NCBI RefSeq assembly: GCF_019303535.1 | Contig: NZ_JACCIU010000001.1 | Coordinates: forward strand, 558,001 to 622,000 | Direction: 5' to 3' | From: Lactobacillus sp. Sy-1 | Lineage (GTDB): Bacteria; Bacillota; Bacilli; Lactobacillales; Lactobacillaceae | Length of the DNA stretch: 64,000 nucleotides | Part shown: one piece after another, positions 38,201 to 46,513 of the stretch | How positions within the stretch are numbered: position 1 is the first letter of the stretch | How the letters are laid out: each line of letters begins with the position of its first letter | Translations under genes and position numbers: made by a program | Notes under the pieces: generated by a model | What the model was told of the DNA's origin: nothing | Databases searched by the model: none | The model's input: the letters and a program-made list of their open reading frames with translations, nothing else

Positions 38201-41200
38201 ATTCATTGAACCTATTTGCCAATGCCGACGTACGTCAAATGATTCTTAGTCGGATTCAAGAACTTCAATCAGCCGGTTATACAACCATCGAACGCGATTC
38301 TGCTGATGATGATTTGTTGGCGTTGGACGTTCGCAATGTGGAAGCAAGAATTTCCGCTGCCGTTGCCAAGGCAGTTAATAATGATGTCTACGCATCTGCA
38401 AACTACCATGTTCAATCGGTTTCTAGCTCATTGATTGCTGCTAATCAAGTTGAAGATCCCGTTGAAGTAGCACGGTTGAAACTGGAAATCAATAGCGCTG
38501 CTAAGAAGGCAAAGACCGATATTAGTGGGGCGGGGATGAACAATGACTTGATTCACGTTACTGTTGACTCGACTTCTTCATTAATGAGTAGTATTGCCCA
38601 AAGCTTTACCGTTAAGGCGGCTAGAAATCAAGTTAGTTCATACGTTGATAGTGCTAACAGCGCGCTTAGTTGGTTCAGCAGTAATGATGACTACCGGGCT
38701 AGAGTTGCCGTGGGAGTGAACTCATTAGCTGCACAAGTTAATAATCAAATTGAACGCTACGCAAGTGATGAAAATGCTAGAAAGTTAATGACTAAAAACG
38801 GTCAAAAGTCACTAGCTAACTACGTGGATACTTTGGTCCATCAAGAACCACAAGCATCCGCAAGTTACGCAGTGGCCGGATTTGCCAGCTCTGCAACCAG
38901 CGCAGTGGCTAGCATTAGTGGCTCTAGTCAAGCTAACTTCAATAGCGAAGTAGCAATGACCGCTAGAAGCGCTGATGAAATGAACGGTAGTATCGTTGAT
39001 GATTCTGAAACGGCTGAGAAGTTAACCAACTCGGTTGCTGATGCGTTCGACCAGGTTGCTCGTAAGTACGTGGCGGATGGCGGTTATACCGCATTGGATA
39101 CAATTACTAGTTCGGCTTATGATGTATTCTATCAATTTGGATTAAATGAAGACCAATTCGAGGGACCACTACAAGACTTTGCTCGTGAGTACAACAGTAT
39201 GGTGGATAGTGACGCTGCTAAGCAATCAACCGTGTTACTCGATTGTCATAATGCCAGTTTGGAAATGAGTCGTTTAATTGAGGACATTGCTGCTGATGAC
39301 TTAAACGCTTATTCTAAGTGGCAGGTACAAAGTGGTGCGGACTCCATTGTGAATAGTCTAGGAACCATCAGCAATGCTAGTTCCGCTGCTAACTTCAGTA
39401 GTGCAATGAATTCATTGGTTACATCTGCTAACGTTGCAATCGATAATGGTCATGATGATGAGTCGCAAGTCAATCAAGAAGTAACCGCTGCTAATACAGC
39501 CCTTCAAAACCTTGCAAACAGTTATGTTGTTGATTCTGCAAAGAATAAGGTGGCCCAAGCTCAATCTAGTGCGAGTGCATTAGTTAGTCAATTCGATGTT
39601 GCTGACCAGTTAACTTCGGTTGCGAATGCATACACAGAAATGGTCAACCAAGATAGTGCCAATAGCGCGTTTGCTTCGTTGGATGCTGATAATGGTTCCT
39701 TAGCGTTAGCTTCATTTGCTAAGCAAACCATCAGTAAGTCATCACAAGCTGAGCTTAACTACCAAGTTAACTCCGCAGCAAATACGATGGCATCTGCTGC
39801 AGCTCAGTTTGCTAGTGATGATCAAGTCCGGTTTAGTAGTGCGATTGCGAGTGTTGTTAGTGCTGCTGGAATGGTTCGATTGGTTGATGAACGCCACTTG
39901 AATCAAGTGGTTACGAGTGCCAGTCAACAAATGCACTCGGTTGCAAACTACTTCATTGGTAAAACAGCGATGAGTGAAATCGATGTTGCTACCACCAGTG
40001 CTAGTCAAAGGGTTGCTTTATTGCATAATGATGCTGCCAACGTGGTAATGAGTAGCGCTGCCGCTAGTGCTAATAGTGCGGTGATTGCTTACTCTAGTAA
40101 TCCACTTGCAACGTCACTATACGCACACGATGGTGTGATTGCAGCAAATTCACTTGCTGATAGTTTGATTGCTGAACATCCATTTGCTTCTGCAATTGAC
40201 CGGGTGAACCAGTTGGTTGACTCTGCCACTCACGATGTCTTGATGAGCGACAGCTTAGCTGACATGAACTTCTTGAGTGCGGTTGCTAAGCAAAGTAAGT
40301 ACGCAACAGAACAATTTAGTGCTGCTGCAACGAATGATTCAGAGCTGAATTCATTAGCTAATCAGGCCGAAATTGCGATTACTTCAGTTGCCAATAGTTA
40401 CGTTATGGATTCTGCCGGCGTGGTATTGAGTTCTGCAACTAGCTCTGCTGCTTCAGTGGTAAATGAAATTACCAACAACGTTGAACGTTCACAAGCAATT
40501 AATTGGATTAATAATCAAGCCAGTGTTGCAAGTGAATTGATCGCAACGGATGTTAATAATGATTCTCTAGTATCATTGGACCTTGATAATGCCATTATTT
40601 CGATTGGCTCGGTTGCTAATAGCGCAACTGAACATGATGCTCAGATTACTTTCAATAACTACATTACTAGTGCTTTCGATAGTGCTAATTCGCAAGCATC
40701 AGAACTAAGTGGGAGTTTGGCTGAAAATTACGATAGTGCAGTTAATAGCGCGAATAAATCGATTCGGGCTGAACACCAATCTGGAGCGGAACTCGATTAC
40801 GAATCAATTGATTCAGCAACGTCATTATTTGCAAGCATTGCTGCGGATTACGTTACTAGATCGTCAATTCAAATGATTGAAGATAAGATTGCTTCATTGA
40901 ATGCAACCGCATCACTAGGAACTGAATTCAATAACCAATTGGCATTTGTGAAGAGCATTTCAGAACAAACGATTCGCAACGATAGCTACGACGTCAAGCT
41001 AGCAACGCTCGATGCTGTTAATGCAGTTAATGCAATTCAAAAACAATTTGATAACTTGGTGGCTTCAAATCAATCACTATTGTTCCACCATCAATTAACT
41101 AGTCAGGCTAGTTCTGCTAGTGAAAAGGTGGGAACCATGAACTCACACAGTGCTGCTAACTTCAGCAGTGCTGCTAGTCGAATTGCCAACAACGCAATCA

Positions 41201-44200
41201 ACCAGGCCAATACCTTTGGTCAATCGGATGCGGTAGTTGCTAGTGCTGCTAGTGCGATGAATAGCCTTGCTAACGGCTACATTCTGAACTCTGCAATGAC
41301 TTCGTTGAATTCAATCGTTGATTCTGCGAACGTTAAAATTGCAACCGTTGATAACTACGTAATCGTTGAAAATGCAATTAACAGTGCCGCAACTGAAACG
41401 AGTGCTGCCATCATTAATGATAGTAATGATTCGGCAGTGGTTTCCCTCCGGGTTGCTGATATGCGGAGTCATGCACAATACTTGGTTGACAACGCAATTA
41501 GTTCAGATCGGACCGCTTCTGCAATGAACACGATTTATCAAATTGCTGATTCATTAATGAGTGACGCCGAATTGACTGGCCATGCGCAAGCATCATTTGC
41601 TTCCGTTACCGCAAGTACTGCTAGTTCAGCTAGTTACGACTTGCTTGGCCAAAGCAACATTATCAATACGATTAATAATGCTAAACAAACGCTCAAGCAG
41701 GCTGCTAACCGCTTTGTGGTTGAAACTGCAAATGAAATCGTGAATAAGGCGCTTGATATTGCTAATAACCAGGCCGTTGAAATCTATGACATCCATAACC
41801 GGAATAAGACGATTTCTGCAATCGGGGCGCAAGTAAGTCACGCCCGGCAATTAATCAAGGAACACGCTAATAATCCGTTCTTTGCCTATCTAGATGCGCA
41901 AAATGCCGCTGCTAAGATTGCTACGATTACCAGCGCTGCAGTTGGTTCAGATACGATTGCAACTGCCATTCTATCTACCTCCCGAGCTGCTGATCGGGTC
42001 GTAAAGAAGTTACGGCCATTGATTGACGAAAACGAAGAGTTCAGATTGAATAACCGCTTATTGAACATCGTTGACCAAACGAACCGTTCAATTAACGTTA
42101 ATGCTGAAGACTCAGCAGCAGTTAGCTCACATGCAACGGCTGCCGAATCAGCCTTTAACTCAATCGCAAGCAGTTATGTTGCTGAATCTGCTAACTCCAT
42201 CGTTACTGCTGCCAGTGATTCCGCAACCATTCAAATTGAAGGGTTGGATGATACTGAATCTAGAAATGAAACCAGTCAGTTCATTTCATTGTTGGTTGAC
42301 TCTGCTAGTTCAGCCATCGATAGTGATGCTAGTAACATTGCATACGCTTCATTGGATGCCACTAACGCTTCATCTGCAATTACTAGTTTGACCGCTCAGG
42401 CAATCAATGCCGACCCAAGTGCATCTGCAAATGCTACGATTTCAAAACAAATTGCATCTACTGCCGATACGTTGTCCGGGATGAAGACGAGCGACCGCAA
42501 TGCCTTTAGTTCGGCTGTGCTTTCAGTTGTGGTGTCTGCGAACGTTCAGTTTGCTAGTGCTGCCAGTGATGCGAGTGCAATCTCCAATATCACTGACCAA
42601 ACGCTTACGCAGTTGGATAGTGTTGCCCGTGAATTCGTGGTAACGTCTGCTAAGGCGGTTGTAAACGGGGCGGCCAGTGCTGCTACCCACCTGTTGGATT
42701 CAATGTTTGCAAACTCATCTGCCAACGTTTACAGTTCAGTTGCCAGCGTTGTGAACCAAGCAATCGTGGCTGTTAATAGTGATAGTAGTAACTTTGCGAC
42801 CGTTTCATTGGATGCTTACAATGCTTCTAGTGCAATCGATCAATTAGTTAAGACGAACGAAAATAGTTACGCGCACTCTGCAATTGATTCACAAGCTAGT
42901 TACGCCAATTCACTTGCTGACGTCTTGAATGACGCCCTCAGACCAGTTGCGGTAAACGGAATTAGCTTGCATGCCAGTGCTGCTCATAGTGCCGTTAATC
43001 TCCACTTTGGGCAAGCCCAAGCAACCCTATCGGATGTTAATTCAGCTGCTAGGGCAATGGACAGCTTAATCAACGAATACGTGGTTAAGGATCCAGTGGC
43101 ATCTGCCCACTCAATTGTTGCCAGTGCTGCATCATCTGCTAACGTTAAGGCTGCCAACTTGAATGATAGTTACTTGGCTGATATGAGTACTTCAATTTCA
43201 AGTGCCGCTACCCAGGCAAATACGTTGATTGCAATGAACCCAGCTAACTCTTTGTTGGATTCACAATTAGCTAGCGATGCTGCTAGTTCAATGAACAGTT
43301 TCGTTAACATGTATGAAGCTGCTGCTGCGAACGAAGCCACTACTAGTTACGCTGCTTCAGCATACGCTCAAATTGACTTGATGGATGATGAATTCAAGCA
43401 ACTTGCTAACCATGAAGTGGCAATGGAAGTTGATAATGCTAAGCAAGCATTTTCTGTAAATGAAGATGACCCTCGGGCAATCTTCGACAACGTGCAAAGT
43501 GCTGCTGATAACATGAAATTCTTGGTTGCTAACTACATTGCTAAAAACAGTAACGCTGTGGTTGAAGCTAAGCAATCATTTGCTGCTGATATGGATAGCC
43601 TTGCTGGTGACGTATACAGTCAAGCCCGGGTATTGAGTATCAATAACCGTGGTCAAATTAATAGTTTGACTGGTTCCGTTGCGAACTCTGCTAGTGCTAG
43701 CGTTAGTGGGGCAACAACGATTAGTAACGTTGCTTCAACTTTCCACAGTGCGAATGCATTAATTGGGAGTGTTGCTAGTGTTGCAATTAACTTTGCTCGT
43801 GATACCGCACGTGCAGAATTAGCAAACGTATTGCATGATGCTGATCAATCATTGAACTCAATGGAACCAAGTGCTAAACAAGCGGTTACCGCTTCGATTG
43901 ATGCTTTGATGTCCGGAGTGCAAGGGCGGATTACAATTGCCAACAATACGGTGGAAATTGTCAACGAAACCCAGTCACTGGTTAATCAAGTTCATGAAAT
44001 GGTTACATCTGCATTGTCTGCTAACCTGCGGAATATTAAGGATAGTTACAAGACTCAAATCTTGAACGCCGCAACCACTGCGTACCAAGACGTCAATGGG
44101 CTTGATTCTAATGCTCAATCATTGACGAATGCTGCAATTAGTATGGCGGCTAGTGATGCCAATGCTAATATCGATCAAACCAACCAGTTGGCTGAAATTC

Positions 44201-45504
44201 AAATGCTTACCAGCGCCGGAATTGCTTCCATTAATGAAGCATCCAGTGTGGCAGTAAGTAACGTGAAGGCGAGCGGGAATTCACTAATTGCCAGTGCTGC
44301 TAACTCAGCTACCGGACGGACCGCAACCTTATCACCAGTTGATAAGTCTACTGCAACTAGCATCATTACTTCATTGGCTAGTGTTGCTAACATGGACTTG
44401 AACACCGCTGCTAACGTTGAAGAAGCTTCCGTTGCAATTACCTCTGGTGCTGCAGCGATTGCTTCCGCAATTGATTCTACAATTGCCAGTGTTATCAACA
44501 GTGCCATGGCCATGGCTAATAACTTGGCAGCCCAAAACGAACGGGATTCGATTAGACTCCAAGTTAAGAGTGCTGCGAACGCCGCTTATGCTTCCACAGC
44601 TAGCTTAGACAGTAGTGCTGCCAGTGCGGTAAACGAATACGTTACCAGAACGGCAAGTATTGCTGATCGGCAAATCATTGCTGCTGAAAACGAAGAGGAA
44701 GTGAACGAAATTGCTCGTTCCGGAGTTGCTGCATTACAAAGTGCAACTAACTCTGCTGCTGGCATTTACGTTTCATCCCTCCGGACCAGTGCAGAATCAA
44801 TGGTTGATTCTGCGGCTAACTCAGCATTTATGTTGACCGACGCCTTTAACGAGGCGACCCGTTACTCGATGAACCGTGCCATCGCTCAAATTGCCGATGG
44901 GACTAAGTTCGAATTACGGGGAGCTAGCGATGCGGACCGGGCAAACCAATTGATTAGTTTAACCGTTGATAACTTGAACAAGTTAATTGATGAAAATAAT
45001 TACAGTCAATTAGATGGTAACCGGGCAGCTGCTAAGACTAAGGTGAGCGAAAATGCCCAGTCAGTAATTGGCTCATTGGGCTCAATGAGTGCAATTTCAA
45101 AGCAAACGATTACAAAAGCGATTAACGAAGAAGTTAATAGTCTCTACTCCCGCATTAATAAGTCCCATACCGCAGTTGAGATTAAGAACGTCGTTGATTC
45201 TTCTAAGCCTAAGTTTGAATCCAAGATTACAATGGTTAACTCTCGTGAGATGGAACTCTCTAGACAAGCTGCTAAGCAAGTGTTGAAGGAAAATTCCAGA
45301 AATGCATACACTAAGGTGGCTAACCTTAGTGAGATGATTGTCGATACCGCAGAGGAAACGATTGATGACTTGATTGAACGGGCTTACAAGGATATTGACG
45401 TGGCATTGACTGTCGATAAGGTCACTGAGATTACTAATCGGACCAGTGGTGATATTAATAACATTGTTAAGGAATCAATTTCAATGAATGATAAGATGAA
45501 ATAA
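26296..45504 (+). CDS. Giant 6,402-residue helical repeat protein without export signal
   Basis: One uninterrupted frame of 19.2 kb starts at an ATG with GAAGGTG 8 nt upstream. The protein is dominated by Ala, Ser, Asn, Asp, Val and Ile with very few Trp or Cys. It is built from a degenerate repeat of about 135-150 residues marked by a motif near SLDAxNAxxxINS, seen about thirty times (e.g. TSLDAKDGIVAIN, VSLDLDNAIISIG). Each unit appears to be two half-modules of about 70 residues: one with SANFSSAINSV and ending NSYV, the other ending in the SLDA stretch. The half-modules resemble three-helix DUF1542/FIVAR-type modules of giant staphylococcal surface proteins such as Ebh. The last 800 residues follow the same pattern without the SLDA motif and end in a charged segment. 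Unlike Ebh, the N-terminus (MGSEANQINSSANNTLSAAS) is no signal peptide, and there is no transmembrane segment, LPxTG or wall-binding domain. Location and role are therefore open: cytoplasmic filament or non-classical export. Confidence 0.88.
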   Translation: MGSEANQINSSANNTLSAASSAALAGFSGVDSQYGVAAKNSIDAIVKSMAVDIQNTDVSQTPIVESLTSKSVSLINSAAQQVVLEYAKAAISNSVKIANNRAQELDDVAKSSATVAISYFAGSAYGEASNYATPSEATSGVNAFTAAINSAINNANFSSANVVVTKAAESLTSKTNLMQSTAAEKASQAIETTANQVINAIKTQAADINAADSLAQSGVEQLESLASESVLTSANAAVEDAYHRFKNDLVQVSDAVAKDALAAIEDVLAPVYDQIESNVAEPLSASADASNAISSMSRIFTSYGNNLVSAGVKEYTSSAYATVGYLNDDDLLTANSMISSVADDVLSSADSINTSAADAVNRFYGLIPYASQSIKSIADEVNIHYAASALSTESANAGVRVHQVSTDLKSTFASAVSSYTDQVQSQVRGLASRPDMLQNTLYSASNEIDAMANSAIASDPYASACASVDTAYSEANDQLNLLSSDAIWNASSAVNVAIKDAYLAADANRNDQAQLNQIGEKIYSTVSQVIHSYATSAAFSQLAGASAAANSMIEQLSNVADQKSAADRLSQIHDDAKRAVEVAPNIHLTAKSGVSTIESVAADLISTDPTVSAYYAVQNTLSSAAAKGVYLDQFSHDNATSEVTRVANSASSAINEDIGNANALSKDVDQASLAADEIINRYNVNSAQSAMNELASSAKHDMRNIADDTVSFQASSAVTSIRVSLTATLNRASDRLSTISLAMSSANSSIDSITARYVGADIAAAAYSKVDSVVAAATSAAAEFDESNQGNADSEVAKQLDSTYKELATTRDHNGVASQASQTIYSVLNRYTLSYTSVAFSSATSSAQSELDSYGVLDGDATNQIHQYIQSASENIKKDARLSDVVLLDLRNGLSAVDSYVNHLISSNSNASAIRAVESYATELVADRSAANFDFANFSSAVTKTTATNCSTIRAVEDKATIDQLVDVTGTENTEHFKSNVADSAITAVSLVADDVRTKLTQASLTADSTINQLVDKYVTLIKKDAEESKFADLDSKNGIRALKRLFATTVNDHPKVAQVYRIDSLVSSANSMAVNYISDSADVALSRDLYRAASSAKLTINSADNDLQVSNAADDANNTINSIVNSHIAASALETIESATMVSIDDVADIKNSGKLIDAQNEIHSMAQDGFDLIRADEAKPTVVNTDVRNTINNLNSMAQAAIGDDSTAAALSQVHSMANSAKSSVSLENSSAALNFDSSVAKLVNQSTNVITSDKGESLIAPELTTLKQDLDQLADRFKLDSVNAKITDAADNAKLQFDMLRGADKLTLISQLDALVDGSEELFKTDLNSPAALKTDINNVLFSLREFVDATISNNRFATAKYDLNSALSSADSTAAKLSGSIAANLNSDIASADHEFSEQLSFADDDNVQSAASSAVNALGTTVNNYVATYANEMINNAAAKLFASARTYQGINRTALENNFNTILEKATNTIQSDSSDISLAVLDAKNAINALYNEFRDVVTANGESKYQYTLNNLKRSAVAAAGSMDSFTAANMASALNSTAIAASGHSNVASAQMSSVVNAYHASNAQSEVVAAATAAHRQVLQLSNVTKISTSAAINNVVASTSSEINADVQEAKFTSLDAKDGIVAINKILDSAIADDFRASTNSFAASATSAAFNRLGSLDSHTSLVASNQIQQIVDRAASNNQAPRSLAHEINQVANEYLIQSATSAVSAAADSVRDQLKTNSDRSTIISEIKKIVDDTNQKVRVDVENPAYLSLDIDNGIAALNGLVAEFQDDKVAAISAEINSSASDLNQIVTADELAKTNISSAAASVARIAAKNIANVISDSNAVAAFTNSAANQFDDIRRSYFASSANNTIESAVVSAKSHAAVIADPNNLDRINAQFSGVAESFKQLVSSDAISSSLASLDADNAVLEINRIASQAVDDSPVASTKYAVSSAVSAAFSNATLMTRSQSDNYESAMAKVVAPIDSINSQASSGLGSLVDSVMSGLSSVANQYYGQWATSAVSQAADDLFTAAGHYNGDVASEAASLATKYQSEFSSQFERDYSDADLIVLDAQNAVKSINSAASEAAYNDSIAFANAAISDQISSANSVLTQLNGHTDSTADMQMDSVANQANEKLGSVYSNLNAVMMVINSASGAMNDIANFVIVSSAHSAVGSVADSLMVRAVELTDGDKQSTLISSVKNTVDTLDNTIDAHSNYPVSVSMAAESGMHSLADSMFEEFKQNRSASAEIALQSLASSAATQVGDLDSFASANFSSAVGSISRRTNAYLADQFNSPKRVESEIKYAGKAIKKLIQNAIADSANASVDSEAALIKEQLPTIADEELRSSVTSEVDEHLTKAQFMIKSDAFDYQLASLDAYNTGVSINSIASSAFRADSTAAQSLANRSALYSAHAKIGSLSGLQSVTFDSQIADLNTSKPAEYQRELDSIASEFIKDSAETKLNTTLASASVRANVVSDTTSKNNLIQAITQRAEQASMAIQIDAQNAKFASLDANNATSTISSMVNEAIERDSVASASVMIQKAADSVIARMGSLASDQQIRFNKQVDGITSNANTSLIGPFADKNNVISQASTQIENLANAYLLSSAYSAVDELASSASVQTADLSVNDSLSVKTYIDSALSSADSQISAHSASDSLIADAVNDANNTVENLASAAVNNSPMAAAKHSLASVRSSATVIASSLSGRNAANFSSAIASVNVQAIDSFTADDATANQQALQSAAQLMRNISNFHAAKGALGQIMDAASAAETKINRMADDDKRNTALTDIANTIDEYRLRIQNDTDNLKLINLDVINGQNELANVANNAIKADEVAKALADLDSHANTVASGAANFSSLASANLSSAVNDLTSTAVNDMVSVKNDPAAIKGVQESAEQKINQLFNSYVTDSAVSELDSMRAQLKHRIGDIQVASVANEINTHLNAFQSSVASQVAKDAHSKAFVDLDLRNANSYMNSFADSNVQRDVIASAAYDIQGLITAANSRAQHLSGSAADNFSSAINSVSRQATHAASGVSDYRTLDTIISATDKEVSSTVGNYLVASAYAKLSTVTSEASAAMNYVDGQTKMDANKAVNSVANSAAQLIHGDSTDDQLISLDVKEGIQAITSITNSVVASQPFASAHSVVAHTASVAMQRVGSLSSFASANLSSAMNRFKNEAHASMTSFGADEAAIDSVQNEFVESINDVANSYVASSASELITHATDSAYNVINQFNNSEATSTANETIDNTLNTVADNFAKDSNNASLMALDAANAIDSIRSAAQFITTTDEVISGNVSVRSAADSAYSATAGLGRPTQLNKQIKTVIADTTGRFANGEDVDMVVKNANRDINKYVSEFVNTTAEIKLTQLIGEAQTRLGRLLDGTEYNFAVDRIKEFTNNARKTIQKDAYSGELITLDLVNIERELSALENKIISENRLATALNAVDNHASAAVNNPYLSTADDHYLNFSSAVNSVVRDFDADDDQVETNNAFSQIDSLSQSYAASQAVNFLSVQISNLDTQVRDLSNFVTQSSAYSAIHEIASQAVINIRSDNADFGAVSLDADNAISSANAILASAVSNDSIAAAKRNVSSVYSEAASFATRLSWNDSVEFSMAIASQDAKTSFGTDANNASLEVATESFVRSLANSYVASYANSSISDTASKAIADLRNISDSEAKSTYVGTIKNVVREITNTIASDTASQDLVNIDVQNGINMINSLADSMVRNDPTAAGQYIIASAASSAFDGMASGNALDEANFTSAINSVAAQASLSVSLVSKNLGLVNRAATSSTNKMNRLAVNYRNSLAQASLSSVFTSASATVDYFSNEQTRNSVMAEINSANEYFSSLISADAYSADYVDLDLENGISKINRTVDSSADFDTAVKIRLQLASTADQASFRLSSLSSSVSANFTSAAQKVTSQTNGIISYANSDVNLVSAATSSTTTTLLSLADSYMASSATSAIDSIVATTKDHSLNLFANADVRQMILSRIQELQSAGYTTIERDSADDDLLALDVRNVEARISAAVAKAVNNDVYASANYHVQSVSSSLIAANQVEDPVEVARLKLEINSAAKKAKTDISGAGMNNDLIHVTVDSTSSLMSSIAQSFTVKAARNQVSSYVDSANSALSWFSSNDDYRARVAVGVNSLAAQVNNQIERYASDENARKLMTKNGQKSLANYVDTLVHQEPQASASYAVAGFASSATSAVASISGSSQANFNSEVAMTARSADEMNGSIVDDSETAEKLTNSVADAFDQVARKYVADGGYTALDTITSSAYDVFYQFGLNEDQFEGPLQDFAREYNSMVDSDAAKQSTVLLDCHNASLEMSRLIEDIAADDLNAYSKWQVQSGADSIVNSLGTISNASSAANFSSAMNSLVTSANVAIDNGHDDESQVNQEVTAANTALQNLANSYVVDSAKNKVAQAQSSASALVSQFDVADQLTSVANAYTEMVNQDSANSAFASLDADNGSLALASFAKQTISKSSQAELNYQVNSAANTMASAAAQFASDDQVRFSSAIASVVSAAGMVRLVDERHLNQVVTSASQQMHSVANYFIGKTAMSEIDVATTSASQRVALLHNDAANVVMSSAAASANSAVIAYSSNPLATSLYAHDGVIAANSLADSLIAEHPFASAIDRVNQLVDSATHDVLMSDSLADMNFLSAVAKQSKYATEQFSAAATNDSELNSLANQAEIAITSVANSYVMDSAGVVLSSATSSAASVVNEITNNVERSQAINWINNQASVASELIATDVNNDSLVSLDLDNAIISIGSVANSATEHDAQITFNNYITSAFDSANSQASELSGSLAENYDSAVNSANKSIRAEHQSGAELDYESIDSATSLFASIAADYVTRSSIQMIEDKIASLNATASLGTEFNNQLAFVKSISEQTIRNDSYDVKLATLDAVNAVNAIQKQFDNLVASNQSLLFHHQLTSQASSASEKVGTMNSHSAANFSSAASRIANNAINQANTFGQSDAVVASAASAMNSLANGYILNSAMTSLNSIVDSANVKIATVDNYVIVENAINSAATETSAAIINDSNDSAVVSLRVADMRSHAQYLVDNAISSDRTASAMNTIYQIADSLMSDAELTGHAQASFASVTASTASSASYDLLGQSNIINTINNAKQTLKQAANRFVVETANEIVNKALDIANNQAVEIYDIHNRNKTISAIGAQVSHARQLIKEHANNPFFAYLDAQNAAAKIATITSAAVGSDTIATAILSTSRAADRVVKKLRPLIDENEEFRLNNRLLNIVDQTNRSINVNAEDSAAVSSHATAAESAFNSIASSYVAESANSIVTAASDSATIQIEGLDDTESRNETSQFISLLVDSASSAIDSDASNIAYASLDATNASSAITSLTAQAINADPSASANATISKQIASTADTLSGMKTSDRNAFSSAVLSVVVSANVQFASAASDASAISNITDQTLTQLDSVAREFVVTSAKAVVNGAASAATHLLDSMFANSSANVYSSVASVVNQAIVAVNSDSSNFATVSLDAYNASSAIDQLVKTNENSYAHSAIDSQASYANSLADVLNDALRPVAVNGISLHASAAHSAVNLHFGQAQATLSDVNSAARAMDSLINEYVVKDPVASAHSIVASAASSANVKAANLNDSYLADMSTSISSAATQANTLIAMNPANSLLDSQLASDAASSMNSFVNMYEAAAANEATTSYAASAYAQIDLMDDEFKQLANHEVAMEVDNAKQAFSVNEDDPRAIFDNVQSAADNMKFLVANYIAKNSNAVVEAKQSFAADMDSLAGDVYSQARVLSINNRGQINSLTGSVANSASASVSGATTISNVASTFHSANALIGSVASVAINFARDTARAELANVLHDADQSLNSMEPSAKQAVTASIDALMSGVQGRITIANNTVEIVNETQSLVNQVHEMVTSALSANLRNIKDSYKTQILNAATTAYQDVNGLDSNAQSLTNAAISMAASDANANIDQTNQLAEIQMLTSAGIASINEASSVAVSNVKASGNSLIASAANSATGRTATLSPVDKSTATSIITSLASVANMDLNTAANVEEASVAITSGAAAIASAIDSTIASVINSAMAMANNLAAQNERDSIRLQVKSAANAAYASTASLDSSAASAVNEYVTRTASIADRQIIAAENEEEVNEIARSGVAALQSATNSAAGIYVSSLRTSAESMVDSAANSAFMLTDAFNEATRYSMNRAIAQIADGTKFELRGASDADRANQLISLTVDNLNKLIDENNYSQLDGNRAAAKTKVSENAQSVIGSLGSMSAISKQTITKAINEEVNSLYSRINKSHTAVEIKNVVDSSKPKFESKITMVNSREMELSRQAAKQVLKENSRNAYTKVANLSEMIVDTAEETIDDLIERAYKDIDVALTVDKVTEITNRTSGDINNIVKESISMNDKMK
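26296..45504 (+). repeat. Diverged internal repeats of about 420 bp
   Basis: The coding sequence repeats with a period of roughly 405-450 bp, corresponding to units of about 140 residues. Two measured intervals between SLDA-type motifs were about 140 and 150 residues. The copies are diverged at DNA level (no long identical tracts noticed), unlike the 48-bp repeat at 10663, implying old duplications under purifying selection. Confidence 0.75.
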
Positions 45505-45528
45505 CTAATTCATTTTGAAACGCTTAAT

Positions 45529-45560
45529 CAAAAAACGGGAATTTATTTCCCGTTTTTTTG
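45529..45560 (+). terminator. Terminator of the giant gene
   Basis: A perfect stem AAAAACGGGAA with TTCCCGTTTTT around a 5-nt loop, ending in seven T. Confidence 0.93.
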
Positions 45561-45604
45561 TGGGTTGAATAAACACTAACGAATTTTATTAAGGAGCGAT
45601 TTTG

Positions 45605-46513
45605 TTGCAAGTGAAACGTGAGGGGATTGGTGCCATCCTAGCAATCATCGGTGCGATTTGCTGGGGGATTCAAGGACCAGTTTCACAATTTTTATTTCAG
45701 GATGCTAATTACTCACCGGAGTGGTTAATGGGGATTAAAATGTCGATTGCCGGAGTGTTGATTCTGTTATTTACCAAGGGGGTTAAAAAGCTACCGTTAT
45801 TAACGGTCTGGAAAACGCCCAAGGACGCCAGTTTACTGATTGTGTACGCACTATTTGGGCTGGCTGCCGTTCAATACTTCTACTTGGTAACGGTGAGTGC
45901 TAGTAATTCTGGAACGGCAACCATTTTACAAAGCCTGGGAACGATTATGATCGTGATTCTAACCGCCCTGATTTACCACCACCTGCCATCAAGGAACGAA
46001 TGGTTGGCAGTTATCTTAGCGTTACTCGGGACCTGGCTATTGGTAACGAAGGGCGATTTATTCCACCTGGCAATTAGTGACCGGGCACTAACGTTGGGGT
46101 TATTACTAGCCTTAGCGGGAGCATTGCAAACGATGTTACCGGTGAGGCTCTTAAAGCGCTACGATGTGATGGTGATTGTCGGTTGGGCAATGGTGATTGG
46201 AGGCGTTATTTTTACAATCGTGCACCCGTTTTGGGTGGACCCACCCCGCTTTACAGTTGGTGGGGTCATTGGGGTGGCGTTCATCGTCATCTTTGGAACG
46301 ATGGTGTCCTTCATCTGCTTCACCACTAGTTTGAAGTATGTTTCACCAACGGTGGCGGGGATGTTAGATACGTTTGAGCCGCTGTCAGCCACGATTGGTT
46401 CGATTGCATTTTTAAACACTAGTTTTAATTTTCCAGAAATGATTGGTGGGGTGTTGATCCTAAGTACCGTCTTTGTTTTGGCGTTACCCAATCCAAAACA
46501 ATCCAAAAATTAA
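45605..46513 (+). CDS. EamA/DMT-family transporter
   Basis: A polytopic protein of about 302 residues with ten predicted membrane segments and the two EamA halves typical of drug/metabolite transporters (IGAICWGIQGPVSQF at the start; GTMVSFICFTTSLKYVSPTVAGMLDTFEP in the second half). It probably exports small metabolites or amino acids. AAGGAG (45591-45596) lies 8 nt before a TTG at 45605; another TTG at 45602 is 5 nt away, so the start is one of these two. It is the first of three EamA genes around an amino-acid permease. Confidence 0.85.
   Translation: MQVKREGIGAILAIIGAICWGIQGPVSQFLFQDANYSPEWLMGIKMSIAGVLILLFTKGVKKLPLLTVWKTPKDASLLIVYALFGLAAVQYFYLVTVSASNSGTATILQSLGTIMIVILTALIYHHLPSRNEWLAVILALLGTWLLVTKGDLFHLAISDRALTLGLLLALAGALQTMLPVRLLKRYDVMVIVGWAMVIGGVIFTIVHPFWVDPPRFTVGGVIGVAFIVIFGTMVSFICFTTSLKYVSPTVAGMLDTFEPLSATIGSIAFLNTSFNFPEMIGGVLILSTVFVLALPNPKQSKN

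Noticed and set aside
26296-45504. Long antisense frames inside the giant gene, for example around 30234-30527 and 44199-44513
   Set aside because: They mirror the Ala/Ser-rich codon bias of the sense strand and have no start signals or recognisable protein features.
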